Part shown: positions 51,439 to 61,400 of the stretch, in pieces
How the letters are laid out: every line of letters starts with the position of its first letter
Numbering within the stretch: position 1 is the stretch's first letter
Assembly (NCBI RefSeq): GCF_014655955.1
Contig: NZ_BNBO01000004.1
Span: forward strand, 186,001-250,000
Length of the DNA stretch: 64,000 nt
Direction of reading: 5' to 3'
From: Kitasatospora indigofera
GTDB lineage: Bacteria > Actinomycetota > Actinomycetes > Streptomycetales > Streptomycetaceae
Program-made: the position numbers and the translations under genes
The notes under the pieces: model-generated
Told to the model about the DNA's origin: nothing
Databases searched by the model: none
Seen by the model: only the letters and a program-made list of their open reading frames with translations

Positions 51439-53237
51439 TGGCGGTGATCGCGGTCGTCGGCGGCCCGGGCGCGCCGGGCGCCACCACGGCGGCCCTCGCC
51501 CTGCTGCTCGCCTGGCCGCTGGAGTCCGGACGCAAGATCCTGCTGGTTGAGTGCGACCCGGACGGCGGAGCCGTCCTCGCGGGCGCCCTGGAGGGCCGGG
51601 TGGAGGCCGTCTACGGCCTGCGCAACCTGGCCGTCGCCGACCGGCGCGGCCTGCTCGCCCAGACCCTCTGGGACCAGCTCATCGACCTCTCCCCGGAGGG
51701 CACCACCGAGCGCCTGCTGCTCCCCGGCCTCACCGACCCCACCCAGGCCCCCGGCCTGGCGTACACCTGGGAGCCGCTGGTCGAGACCCTGCACGGGCTC
51801 GAACAGCAGGGCTACGACGTGATCCTGGACCTCGGACGCTCCGGCGCCACCGGGCCCAGCGCGGTGCTGGCCCGCCGAGCCGACGTGGTCGTGGCCACCC
51901 TGCGGACCACCCTGCGCGGGCTCAGCGCCGCCCGGCCGCGACTGGCCGCGCTGCGCGAGGACCTCGACAACGCCGGCAGCGGCGCGGACGCGCTCGGCCT
52001 GCTGCTGATCGCCGAGGGCCCCTACTCCGCCTCCGAGGTCTCGCGCGAGTTCGGCCTGCCCACCCTGGGCCTGCTGCCGCACGCGCCGCGGACGGCCCGG
52101 GTGCTCTCGGACGGCGGGGACAGCACCGACCGCCGGTTCATCCGCTCCGAACTGATGCGCACGGCCCGCTCGGCCGCCGACCAGATCCAGCTGCTCACCC
52201 GCAGCCGCCGGCGCCGGCTGGCACCCGGCGGGTCGCCCGCGCAGGGCGCGGCCGTACCGCTCGCCGCGGGCCGGCCCGCGGAGCCGCTCGGCCCGCACAT
52301 CCCCGACGGGCAGCCGGCCTACGCCCGGACCGTCCAGGACCAAGGCGTCCGGGACCAGGCCGTCCGTGAGCAGGCCGTCCGTGAGCAGGCCGTCCAGGGG
52401 CAGGCCGTCCAGGACCGCTCCGGTCCGTTCCGGTCCGCCGACGCCCAGCCCGCCCAGCTCCGGCCGACGGGGGCGCCGGTGCCGCCCGGGCCTGCCCGCC
52501 CGGTGCCCGGAGGCCTCCCGGTGGAACACCAACCCCCGCGCGGGTCCTGGCAGTCCGGCCCCACCGGCCACCCGCTCGCGTACCCGCAGCAGTCCGGCCC
52601 GCCCGCCCACGGGACGACGCCGCCGTACGGGACGGCTCCCTCGTACGGGTCGGCGTCGCTGGCCGGGCTCGCCCCGCAACCGGCCGCACCCGCGCCGTTC
52701 CCCGGGCAGCAGCCGCCGCAGGCGTACCCCCAGCCGTCCTACCCCCAGCCGTCCTACCCCCAGCAGGCGCACTCGCAGCAGGCGTACTCGCAGCAGTACT
52801 CCCAGCAGGCGTACGCCGCACCGCAGGCCGACGCCGCGCAGGCGTACGGCGGTCCGCAGCCGTCCGGGGCGGTGACGTCCGGGGCGCAGGAACCGGGGGC
52901 GGCCCCGTTCGCGCCGCAGGAACCGGGGGCGGCCCCGTTCGCGCCGCAGGCCCACCCGCAGTCCGGGCAGCCGTCGTGGCCCCAGCCCCCGCCGGGGTAC
53001 TGGTCGCAGGAGCCGGCCGGGGCCCGGCCGCCGCAGGGCCCGTCCCCCCTCGCGCCGTCGCCGCTCGCGCCGTCGCCCCTCGTGCCGACCGCCGTGACGC
53101 CGTCCGCCGTGACGCCGTCCTTCGCCGGCCGGCCGGAGCAGGCCGGCGAGCCCGGCACCGGGAGCCCCGACGACCCGCAGACCGCGCAGCCGCAGACCCC
53201 GCAGATCAAGTACGGGCAGGTGCTCCGTGCGCGGTAG
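51438..53237 (+). CDS. TadZ/CpaE-like MinD/ParA-type ATPase
   Basis: A 599-residue protein whose first 260 residues follow the MinD/ParA fold: P-loop GGPGAPGATTAAL (8-20), LLVECDPDGGAV, and DVILDLGRSG. The deviant Walker lysine of ParA (KGG) is absent, and the position before Thr-Thr reads GAPGATT without Lys, as in several TadZ-like proteins; ATPase activity is uncertain. Residues about 270-599 are a disordered Pro/Gln/Ala/Tyr-rich tail with repeated SYPQPSYPQ and QEPGAAPFAPQ units. TadZ localises the pilus machine at the cell pole in other systems. It is overlapped at the 3' end by the TadA gene. Confidence 0.8.
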   Translation: MAVIAVVGGPGAPGATTAALALLLAWPLESGRKILLVECDPDGGAVLAGALEGRVEAVYGLRNLAVADRRGLLAQTLWDQLIDLSPEGTTERLLLPGLTDPTQAPGLAYTWEPLVETLHGLEQQGYDVILDLGRSGATGPSAVLARRADVVVATLRTTLRGLSAARPRLAALREDLDNAGSGADALGLLLIAEGPYSASEVSREFGLPTLGLLPHAPRTARVLSDGGDSTDRRFIRSELMRTARSAADQIQLLTRSRRRRLAPGGSPAQGAAVPLAAGRPAEPLGPHIPDGQPAYARTVQDQGVRDQAVREQAVREQAVQGQAVQDRSGPFRSADAQPAQLRPTGAPVPPGPARPVPGGLPVEHQPPRGSWQSGPTGHPLAYPQQSGPPAHGTTPPYGTAPSYGSASLAGLAPQPAAPAPFPGQQPPQAYPQPSYPQPSYPQQAHSQQAYSQQYSQQAYAAPQADAAQAYGGPQPSGAVTSGAQEPGAAPFAPQEPGAAPFAPQAHPQSGQPSWPQPPPGYWSQEPAGARPPQGPSPLAPSPLAPSPLVPTAVTPSAVTPSFAGRPEQAGEPGTGSPDDPQTAQPQTPQIKYGQVLRAR

Positions 53238-54831
53238 CCCCCTGAACCAGCGGCCCGCCGCCGACCCCGCCGCCCTGCCCTGGGCGGCGCCGCTGCCGGC
53301 CCCGGGCGGCCCCGGCGTGCCCGGCCCGGCCGCGACCGGTCCCGTCCGGCCCGGCCCGGTGCCGGCCGGCGGCCACCCGGCGGCGGCCGCACCCACCGCC
53401 GTCCCGTCCGCGCTGCCCTCGCTGGACAAGCGCGGCTCGGCCACCAGACCGGCCGTCGACCCGCAGGTCGCGCGGGAGCTCAAGCGCCAGGTGGCGGCCG
53501 AACTGCACCAGCAGCTCACCCGGTTGGCCGCCACCTCCGGCACCGACGCGGACCGGGCCACCCGGCGCCAGCGCGGCCGGGCGCTGATCGAGGAGGCCGT
53601 CGCCAGGTGGTCCGACGCGTACGCGCAGACCCACGGCATCCCGCCCACCCGGGAGCAGGACCGCGCGCTCGCCGAAGCCGTCTTCGACCTGCTGTTCCGG
53701 GCCGGGCGGCTCCAGCCCTACCTCGACGACCCCGACATCGAGAACATCCTGATCAACGGCTGTGACGACGTCTGGATCTCGCGGGTCCACCAGCCGCTGC
53801 GCCAGGTGCCGCCGGTGGCCGACAGCGACGACGAACTCATCGAGCTGCTCCAGGACCTGGCCCGCCAGCACGGCGGCGGCGAGCGCAGCCTCTCCACCGC
53901 CAGCCCGACCCTGGCGCTGCGGCTGGAGGGCGGGATGCGCCTCCAGGCGATGACCGAGGTCACCCCGCGCCCCTACGTCGCGATCCGCCGCCACCGGGTG
54001 GCCTCCGCGACCCTCTCCGACCTGGTCCAGCTCGGCACCGTGGACCCGACCCTGGCCGCCTTCCTGGCCGCCGCGATCCGGGCCAGGAAGAACGTGATGA
54101 TCACCGGCACCCAGGGCGTCGGCAAGACCAGCCTGCTGCGCGCGATGGCCGCCGAGATCCCGCCGGACGAGCGGATCGGCACCCTGGAGTCGGAGTTCGA
54201 ACTCTGGCTGCACACCCTCGGGCACCTGCGCCAGGTCGTCCCGATGGAGGCCCGGGAGGGCAACGGGGAGCGCGTCGAGGGCAGGATGGCCGGCGAACTG
54301 ACGATCGGTGAGCTGATCCCCGCCGCCCTGCGGATGACCCTGTCGCGGATCATCGTCGGCGAGGTCCGCTCCGGCGAGGTCGTCCCGATGCTGCGGGTCA
54401 TGACCAACGGCGAGGGCGGCTCGATGTGCACCCTGCACGCCCGCGGCCCCCACATGGTGGTCGACCGGATCGCCGAACTGTGCCTGGAGTACGGCTCCCA
54501 CATGACCGACAGCCTCGCCTACCGGCTGACCGCCAACGCGATCGACCTCATCGTGCACGTCACCATGGTCGACGAGACCGCCGTCGGCGGGCGCCGGCAC
54601 CGGTTCGTCTCGCACGTCCTGGAGGTGGCCGGCCTCGGCGAGCACGGCCGGCCGGCGCTGAACACCGTGTTCGGGCCGCGCGCCGAGCAGGGCGAGCCCC
54701 GGGCCGTCCCGCACACCCAGCCGAACTGCCTGGACGACCTGCGCCGGGCCGGTTTCGACGCCTCGCTCCTGCAGTCCCGCTACGGGACCTGGGCCGCGCC
54801 CCTGCACCTGCGGATCGGTGGTGCCCGATGA
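53227..54831 (+). CDS. TadA/CpaF-type secretion ATPase
   Basis: A 534-residue motor ATPase of the type II/IV secretion family that drives assembly of Flp pili. Residues 1-75 are Pro/Ala-rich. DDPDIENILINGCDDVW and VAIRRHRV are N-domain motifs. Walker A is GTQGVGKTS (about 295-303), the Asp box Glu is in GTLESEFEL, Walker B covers SRIIVGEVRSGEV and the His box GSMCTLHARGP. All catalytic pieces are present. GTG at 53227 overlaps the TadZ gene end by 11 nt, and the stop overlaps the TadB start (ATGA). Confidence 0.93.
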   Translation: MRGSPLNQRPAADPAALPWAAPLPAPGGPGVPGPAATGPVRPGPVPAGGHPAAAAPTAVPSALPSLDKRGSATRPAVDPQVARELKRQVAAELHQQLTRLAATSGTDADRATRRQRGRALIEEAVARWSDAYAQTHGIPPTREQDRALAEAVFDLLFRAGRLQPYLDDPDIENILINGCDDVWISRVHQPLRQVPPVADSDDELIELLQDLARQHGGGERSLSTASPTLALRLEGGMRLQAMTEVTPRPYVAIRRHRVASATLSDLVQLGTVDPTLAAFLAAAIRARKNVMITGTQGVGKTSLLRAMAAEIPPDERIGTLESEFELWLHTLGHLRQVVPMEAREGNGERVEGRMAGELTIGELIPAALRMTLSRIIVGEVRSGEVVPMLRVMTNGEGGSMCTLHARGPHMVVDRIAELCLEYGSHMTDSLAYRLTANAIDLIVHVTMVDETAVGGRRHRFVSHVLEVAGLGEHGRPALNTVFGPRAEQGEPRAVPHTQPNCLDDLRRAGFDASLLQSRYGTWAAPLHLRIGGAR

Positions 54832-55796
54832 TGCTGCTCTACGCCCTCTGCGGCCTGCTGGTGGCCGGCGGCCTGGCCGTCCTGGTGGTCGGCCTGCGCG
54901 GCACCGAGGCCGACGAGGAGCCGGCCGGCCACGCGCCGCCGGGCCGCCTGCACGTCTTCTGGCACGGCGGCCCCGGCGCCGCCTCCCCCCGGGTGGCCCG
55001 CCTGCGCCGGATCCAGCTGCCGCTGGCGCTCGCCGGCGCCCCGCTCGGCTGGCTGTTCACCGGCATCCCGCTGGTCGCCCTGATGGTCCCGCTCGCCGTG
55101 TTCGGACTGCCCTGGCTCTTCGACTCCACCCGCTCCGACACCCACCGGGTCGAGCAGCTGGAGGCGCTCGCCGAGTGGACCCAGCGGATCGCGGACGTGC
55201 TGCTGCTCGGCGTCGGCCTGAACCAGGCCATCGTCACCAGCCGCCGGACCGCGCCCGCCGCCCTGGAGCCGGAGATCGCCGAGCTCGCCTCCCGGCTGCA
55301 GTCCCGCTGGCGGCCCGAGGACGCGCTGCGGGCCTTCGCGGACGCCCTCGCCGACGCCACCGCCGACAAGGTGCTCGGCGCGCTGCTGCTGCGCTCCGGC
55401 GACAGCGGACCGGGCCTGGCCCGGGCCCTCGCGGACCTCGCCGAGTCGGTCCGCGAGGAGGTCCGCCAGCGCCGTTCCATCGAGGCCGACCGGGCCAAGC
55501 ACCGCACCACCATCCGCTGGCTGGTGGGCATCATCCTGCTGGTCGTCGTGGTCGGCTCGTTCAACACCGGCTACACCGCGCCCTACAGCACCTTCGTCGG
55601 GCAGGTCGTGCTCGGCGTGCTCGCCGCACTGTTCGTCGCGGTGATCGCCTGGATGCGCGCGCTGGCGGCGCACCCGCCGCTGGCCCGCGTCCTGGAGCCC
55701 GACCGGCGCAGCAAGGCCGGCCGGCTCGCCACCGACCGCGACCCCGGCGAACAGGCCGCCGAATCCCTCGACCCGCTGTCCAAGGAGGCCCGGTGA
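54828..55796 (+). CDS. TadB-like pilus assembly membrane protein
   Basis: A 322-residue T2SF-type inner-membrane platform protein: N-terminal membrane helix (2-22), further hydrophobic segments at about 75-100, then a cytoplasmic helical domain with LEALAEWTQRIADVLLLGVGLNQAI and GDSGPGLARALADLAESVREEV, followed by two C-terminal helices (about 228-285). Starts at the ATG overlapping the TadA stop and is coupled to TadC by GTGA. Confidence 0.88.
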   Translation: MMLLYALCGLLVAGGLAVLVVGLRGTEADEEPAGHAPPGRLHVFWHGGPGAASPRVARLRRIQLPLALAGAPLGWLFTGIPLVALMVPLAVFGLPWLFDSTRSDTHRVEQLEALAEWTQRIADVLLLGVGLNQAIVTSRRTAPAALEPEIAELASRLQSRWRPEDALRAFADALADATADKVLGALLLRSGDSGPGLARALADLAESVREEVRQRRSIEADRAKHRTTIRWLVGIILLVVVVGSFNTGYTAPYSTFVGQVVLGVLAALFVAVIAWMRALAAHPPLARVLEPDRRSKAGRLATDRDPGEQAAESLDPLSKEAR

Positions 55797-56680
55797 TCTC
55801 GCCCTGGTCGGTCCTGGCCGGCGCCGTCGCAGCCGGTGGAATCGCCCTGCTCGTCTCCGAACTCCGGCCGGCCGCGCCGGATCTGGGCCAGGCCCTGGAC
55901 CGGCTCCACCGCACCCCCAGCGGCGGCCTGTCGGAGGACGAGCAGGAGCCCCCGCGCTGGTTCGACCGGATCGGCGCCGGCGCGACCGGCCTGCCCGGAC
56001 TGCGCCTCCCGCACCGCGAACTGTCGTTGATCGGCCGCACCCCCGCCCGGTTCATGGCGCACAAACTGCTGTTCGCCTTCCTCGGGCTGGTGCTGCCGGC
56101 CTACATCTCCGCGATGGCCGCGCTGGCGGACAGCGGCCTCCCGCTGGCGGTGCCGTTCGTGGTCGGGCCGCTGCTCGCCGGGCTGTTCTGGTTCGTCCCC
56201 GACGGCATCGTGCGCGGCGAGGCCAAGGAGGCCAGGACCGAGTACCTGCACGGCATCGCCACCTACCTGGAGCTCGTCGCCCTGGAACGCGCCGCCGACT
56301 GCGGCCCGGCCGAGGCGCTGCGCAGGGCCGCCGCGGTCGGCCGGGGCACCGTGTTCCGGCGCATCCGCGACGCCCTGGAGCGGGCCGCGACCGACCGGCT
56401 GCCGCCCTGGGACGGCCTGGACGCGCTCTCCGTCGAGCTCGGCCTGACGCCCTTGCAGGACGTCGCCGACATCATGCGGATCTCCGGCACGGACGGCGCG
56501 GCGGTGTACGACACGCTGCGCGCCCGGGCCAAGAGCCTGCGCGGCGAACTCCTCGCCGAGGACCTGGCCCGCGCCAACACCGACAGCGAGCGGATGGTCG
56601 CCCCCGGCTCGGCGCTCACCCTGCTGATGACCACCCTGATCGTCTTCCCCGCGCTCTACCAGATGCTCAACTCGGCCTGA
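55793..56680 (+). CDS. TadC-like pilus assembly membrane protein
   Basis: A 295-residue second T2SF platform protein. Membrane helices are at about 5-20, 90-110 and 115-135, and near the C-terminus. The cytoplasmic domain has EYLHGIATYLELVALERAADCGPAEAL and LGLTPLQDVADIMRISGTDGAAVYDTL, the Tad F-type motifs. GTG at 55793 overlaps the TadB stop, with AAGGAGG 6 nt upstream. The pilin gene follows after 78 nt. Confidence 0.88.
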   Translation: MISPWSVLAGAVAAGGIALLVSELRPAAPDLGQALDRLHRTPSGGLSEDEQEPPRWFDRIGAGATGLPGLRLPHRELSLIGRTPARFMAHKLLFAFLGLVLPAYISAMAALADSGLPLAVPFVVGPLLAGLFWFVPDGIVRGEAKEARTEYLHGIATYLELVALERAADCGPAEALRRAAAVGRGTVFRRIRDALERAATDRLPPWDGLDALSVELGLTPLQDVADIMRISGTDGAAVYDTLRARAKSLRGELLAEDLARANTDSERMVAPGSALTLLMTTLIVFPALYQMLNSA

Positions 56681-56758
56681 ACGCCGGGAAGAAGCACCTG
56701 GACCGGTACCCCCCGGTACCTCCCCGGCACGTCCCCCGACCCGACACCTGGAGTCACG

Positions 56759-57019
56759 ATGAACGCTCGCCTGCGTCAGCTGGCCGGTGCCCTGCTGCTG
56801 CCCTTCCTGCTACCGGTCCAACTCGCCTCGATGCTCTTCCACTTCCGGGCCGGCCGGCTGCGCGCGGCCCGCGCCTCGGGCGACCGCGGCGCGATCAGCA
56901 TCGAGCTGGCGCTGGCGGTGATCGCCCTGATGGTGATCGCCGGCGGGGTCATCTTCGCCATCAAGGCCCTCGCCACCGACGTCACCAGCAAGGTCCCCAA
57001 GACGGACCCGGTGCCGTGA
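56759..57019 (+). CDS. Flp-type pilin-like protein
   Basis: An 86-residue protein. GDRG-AISIELALAVIALMVIAGG (around 41-63) is a class IV/Flp prepilin site: cleavage after G44 would leave Glu at +5 before a long hydrophobic helix. The preceding leader is unusually long (44 residues) and has its own hydrophobic segment (about 8-28), which typical Flp prepilins lack. The mature part would be 42 residues, as for Flp pilins. GTG of the next gene overlaps its stop. This is the best candidate for the main pilin. Confidence 0.78.
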   Translation: MNARLRQLAGALLLPFLLPVQLASMLFHFRAGRLRAARASGDRGAISIELALAVIALMVIAGGVIFAIKALATDVTSKVPKTDPVP

Positions 57020-57453
57020 TCCGCAGCCCGCGCCGCCCGTCGTCCGCACCGCCGCAGCGGGACCGGGGGGCGATGAGCCTGAGCCTGGCCGTCGTCTTCC
57101 CGGTCATGCTGTTCCTTGTCATGCTCGTCGTGCAGGGATCGATGTGGTGGTACGCCCGGCAGGTCGCGCTGGTCGCGGCCCGCGAGGGCGTGGACGCCGG
57201 GCGGTTGCAGGGCCCCGCCGCCGACGCGGCGAAGAACGACGCCGCCGTGCGCCAGGCGACGGACTTCCTCGACCGGGAGGGCAGTGTCGTCGGCCGCTAC
57301 TCGGTGAGCACGGACGGGAGTTCGGCCGAGCTGATCCAGGTCACCGTGGTGGTCGCACCGCGCTTCCTGATCCCCGGCGTCCCCACCCCGGAGTTCACCC
57401 AGCACGCCTCGGGGCCGCGCGAGCGGTTCGTGCCGCGGCCGGGCACCTCGTGA
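57016..57453 (+). CDS. TadE-like pseudopilin without Glu+5
   Basis: A 145-residue minor pilin-like protein. After a 17-residue basic leader comes RG-AMSLSLAVVFPVMLFLVMLVVQG, the TadE-type hydrophobic helix with FPV. The +5 residue, normally Glu, is Ser here. The rest is an external alpha/beta domain with LDREGSVVGRYSVS. The GTG at 57016 overlaps the pilin stop, and its stop overlaps the next start. Confidence 0.78.
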   Translation: MIRSPRRPSSAPPQRDRGAMSLSLAVVFPVMLFLVMLVVQGSMWWYARQVALVAAREGVDAGRLQGPAADAAKNDAAVRQATDFLDREGSVVGRYSVSTDGSSAELIQVTVVVAPRFLIPGVPTPEFTQHASGPRERFVPRPGTS

Positions 57454-57917
57454 GCGGCCGTCGCGGCCCGGGGCCGCTCCGCGCGGCGCGGTCCGGCCGG
57501 AGCCGGCCGGACCGGGGCAGCGTGGCCGTCGAGGCGGCGATCCTGGCTCCCGCGGTGGTCGTCTTCGTCCTGCTGGCGATCGCGGCGGGACGGATGCAGA
57601 CGGCGGGCGGCACGGTGGACGCGGCGGCACGCGCCGCGGCCCGGACCGCCTCGATCACCCGCGAGCCCGGCGCCGTCGACAGCGCCGCCCGGGCCGCCGC
57701 GGACGACGTCCTGCGCCAGGACGGCGTGTCCTGCCAGCAACTGCGCGTCGACATCGAGCGGGGCACGCTGGGCACCCCGGCGGGCCCGGTCGCCACCGTC
57801 AGGGTGCGGGTCGGCTGCACGATCGGCCTGCGTGACCTGGTGGTGCCCGGCCTGCCCGGGACCAAGACCCTGACCGGTGACTTCACCTCGGTCGTCGACC
57901 GGTACCGAGGACAGTAG
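57450..57917 (+). CDS. TadE/TadF-like pseudopilin with canonical Glu+5
   Basis: A 155-residue minor pilin-like protein. Leader of about 22 basic residues, then DRG-SVAVEAAILAPAVVVFVLL with Glu at +5 and the AP turn typical of TadE proteins. The external domain has two Cys (CQQLRVDIE and VGCTIGL) likely paired. The GTG start overlaps the preceding stop. Confidence 0.82.
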   Translation: MSGRRGPGPLRAARSGRSRPDRGSVAVEAAILAPAVVVFVLLAIAAGRMQTAGGTVDAAARAAARTASITREPGAVDSAARAAADDVLRQDGVSCQQLRVDIERGTLGTPAGPVATVRVRVGCTIGLRDLVVPGLPGTKTLTGDFTSVVDRYRGQ

Positions 57918-57953
57918 ACAGAAGTGTGTAGCGCACGTGGGGGTGGGGAAGCG

Positions 57954-58484
57954 ATGCTCCGCAGACCGGAGAGACCGAGGAAGCCGGGGAGACCGGGTGG
58001 GCAGGCAGCTCAGGGCGAGCCGGGCCGCGGGCGGCCGGCCCGGCCGTGGCGCGGCCGCCGCGGGAGCCGGCCGGACGCCGGCACCATCTCGCTGTTCGTC
58101 GCCGTCGTCGCCACGGGGTTCGTCAGCATCATCGGCGTGGTGGTCGACGCCGGGGGCAGGCTGCGCGCGGTCGAGCGGACCGACGCCTGTGCCCAGGAGG
58201 CGGCCCGGGCGGCCGGCCAGCAGCTGGACGAGGCCGGCGTCCTCCAGGGCGACGGCTTCAAGGTCCGCCAGGACTACGTCCAGCGGGCCGCCGACGCCTA
58301 CCTGCGGACCTGCGGGCTCACCGGCAGCGTCGGGCTCGCCGACGGCGGCACCAGGGTGGTGGTCACGGTGAACACCACCTACGAACCCGCCCTGCTCGAC
58401 CTGGTGCCGTCCGGCGGCTGGGGGATCACGGGCAGGGGCAGCGCACTCCTCGTCCACGGAGTCAAGGAAGCGGAGAACGGCTGA
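57954..58484 (+). CDS. TadG-like pilus-associated protein
   Basis: A 176-residue protein with a basic Arg/Pro-rich N-terminus of about 40 residues and the helix DAG-TISLFVAVVATGFVSIIGVVVDAGG, which matches TadG-like (Tad_N) proteins and ends with the typical VVVDAGG. Position +5 is Phe, so peptidase processing is doubtful. Two Cys (DACAQEAA, RTCGLTG) lie in the external part. I chose ATG at 57954 because GGGGAAG is 5 nt upstream; a GTG at 57924 is in frame. Its stop TGA overlaps the next ATG. Confidence 0.8.
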   Translation: MLRRPERPRKPGRPGGQAAQGEPGRGRPARPWRGRRGSRPDAGTISLFVAVVATGFVSIIGVVVDAGGRLRAVERTDACAQEAARAAGQQLDEAGVLQGDGFKVRQDYVQRAADAYLRTCGLTGSVGLADGGTRVVVTVNTTYEPALLDLVPSGGWGITGRGSALLVHGVKEAENG

Positions 58485-61400
58485 TGGCCGCGCCACGTGC
58501 CAAGAACCACGCCCGAACCGACCGCCGGGCCGAGTCCGGCCGACGGCCGGCGCCCGCCCCGCGCGGCCGACGCCGCGGCGGCGTCGGAGCGGTGGCCGGC
58601 GCCCTCGTGGCGCTGCTCACCCTGGTCGCCCTGCTGGCCGGCCTCCCGGCCCTGCTGCTGTACGGCACCGCGGCGGTCGCCGGGATGGGCGACCTCGCGC
58701 CCGACGGCCTCGGGCAGGCGCTGACCAGCCCCGACGACGGCCGGCTGTTCCTCTGGCTGCTGGTCGTGGCCGGCTGGCTCGGCTGGGCCTGTTTCGCGTT
58801 CTCGGTCCTGCTGGAGATCCCGGCACAGCTGCGCGGCCGGATCGCCCGCCGGATCCCGGCCTTCGGCTGGAGCCAGCGGATCGCCGCCGGGCTGGTGGGC
58901 TCGGTGATCGCCCTGCTGCCGGTGGCCGGCTCGGCCTTCGCGGCCACCCCCGACCGGTCGCAGGCCGTGGTCTCCGCACCGCAGTTGACGGCCGGGCCGC
59001 AGTACGCGGCGCTGCCGGCCGCCCAGGCCGCCCCGGCCCTGGCGCCGGCCGCCGAGCCGCAGGCCGGGTACACCGTGCGGGACAGCCGGCCGGCCGACAG
59101 CCTCTGGTCCATCGCCGAGCGCCAGCTCGGCTCCGGCTCGCGCTGGACGGAGATCGCCAAGCTCAACGACGGCCGGGTGATGGACGATTCGGGCCTCCGG
59201 TTCGACGCGGACCGGCCGATCCAGCCCGGCTGGAAGCTGCTGATGCCCGCCGACGCCAAGCCGGACGAGCAGTCGCCGGCCCCCGCCCCGGCCCCGCCGG
59301 CCCCCGCGCAGCCGGCGGCGGAGGGCGCGCAGCCGGGCGGCGGGCGGCACGCGAAGGTCACCGTAGCCGAGGGGGACACCCTCTCCGCCATCGCGGAACG
59401 GGAGTTGGGGAGCGCCGAGGCCTGGCCGCAGCTCTTCGAGGCCAACAAGGGCGTACAGGCACCGGACGGTGAGCGGCTGAGCGACCCGGACGAGGTCGTG
59501 CCGGGGATGGTCCTGGCGGTGCCGGGCGTGCCCGAGCCGGCCCCGGCCCAGCCGCCCGCCCAGGCACCGGAGCCGCAGACCACGCCGACCCCGGCGCCGC
59601 CGGCCCCCGCAACCCCGGCCCCGACCGCCCCGGCGGCCGAGGCCCCACCGGCCCCGGCGCCCGCCACCGCGAGCCCCGCCGCCGAGGCCCCGGGTGCCCC
59701 GGCTCCGGCCCAGGCCCCGGCCACCGCCCAGGACCCGGAGAAGGCGCAGGCCCCCAGCGACGACTACAGCGTCGCCCTGGCCGCCTCGACGGTCAGCGTC
59801 CTGCTCGCCGCGATCATGATCGGCACGGTGGCCCGCCGCCGTGGCGGCCAGCAGCGCGCCCGCCGCCCGCGCCACCGGGTCGCCCTGCCCGCGGCCCCCG
59901 CCGCGGCCTTCGAGGCCGAACTGAAGGCCCGCCAGGACGCCACCGGGCTGGACCTGCTCAACCGCGCCCTGCGCACGATGGCCCGCAACACCGTCCGCTC
60001 CGGCAAGCGGCTGCCCGCCCTGGTGGCCGCCCGGGTCACCCCCGGACGCACGGTCGAACTGCACCTCTCCGCCCCCGCCACCCCCATCGCGCCGTTCCGG
60101 GCCGCGCACGCCGCCAACGTCTGGTGGTGCCCGGAGGACGCCTCCGACCTGCTCTCGGCCGGCCAGGCCGGCAAGACCGCCGCGCCCTACCCGGCGCTGG
60201 TCACCCTCGGCACGTCCCCGGACGGGTCGGTGGTGCTGGCGGACCTTGAGACCGTCCGGCTGCTGCACCTCTCGGGCCACCCCGACGACGCCCGCGACGT
60301 GCTGCGGACCCTCGCGCTCGAACTGGCCCACAGTCCGCTCGCCGACCGCCTGCACCTCCATCTCGTCGACCTCGCCGAGGAGTTGCCGATCTCCGGCCCG
60401 GCCGCGGAGCGGATCCACCGGCACCCGAGCCTGGAGGCCGCGCTGACGGCCCTCGGCCCGCGGACCGCCAAGGCGCGCGCCACGCTGGTGGCCGCCGAGG
60501 CCACCAGCCCCCGGGACGCCCGCAGCCGCGGCGCCGCCGACGAGTCCTGGATCCCGGAGATCGTGCTCTGCGCCCAGCAGCCCGGCGGCAACATCCCCGC
60601 CGAACTGGGCCGGCTGCTCGACGCCCGGCCCCGGACCTGCGTTGCCGTGATCACCCGCGCCCCCGAGCGCGGCACCGGCCCGGTCGCCCGGTGGACCCTG
60701 CCGAGCACCGGCCAGACCACCCTGCCCGGGCTGCACCTCGGCCTGGAACTCCAGCGCCTGACCGGCCGGCAGTACGACCAGGTCTCGGAACTGCTGCGCT
60801 CCTCCTGCGACGAGACCCAGCACCCGGCGCCGGCCTGGACGATCGACGGCCCCGGCATCGACCTCGAACCGACCGAACTGCCCGTGCCGGTACCGGTGCT
60901 GGTGGCCGTCGGGGCCGGCTCCGGCTCCGGCGAGGCCGCCGCGGGCCCGCGGCTGCTGGCCCGGGTGATCGGCACCGGCGTCAGCCCGTTCGCCGGCACC
61001 GACCCGGCCGCACCGCTCGCCGCCGCCCCTGCGCCGGCCGGTCCGTCGGCCGCCGTGCCGCCGGGGCCCGGCCAGGCCTTCGCGCCGCCCGGGCCGGGCC
61101 GGGCCTTCGGACCGGGCGCGCCCGGGCCCGTCCCCCCGGGGGCGGGCGGCCGGGCCGGGATCAACGGCCGGGGCCGCCGGGTGGTCAACGCCGGCCCCTC
61201 GGCCACCGGTGCGCCGGTGCCCGCCCAGGGTGAGACCCCGGTACCGGCCACCGGGCCCAGCTTCGACAAGACGCCCCCGGTCCAGCCGGTCCTCCCCGTG
61301 CAGCCCGCGGCCGCCGCGGCGCCGGCCGCTCCCGGTGCTCCGGTGCCCCCGGCGCAGCTGCCCGGCCCCGGGGCGTTCCCGGCCGCCGCACTGCCGCCCG

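Noticed and set aside
50805..53648. 947-codon minus-strand open frame opposite the SAF and TadZ genes
   Set aside because: Shadow produced by high third-position GC; no start signal or domain.
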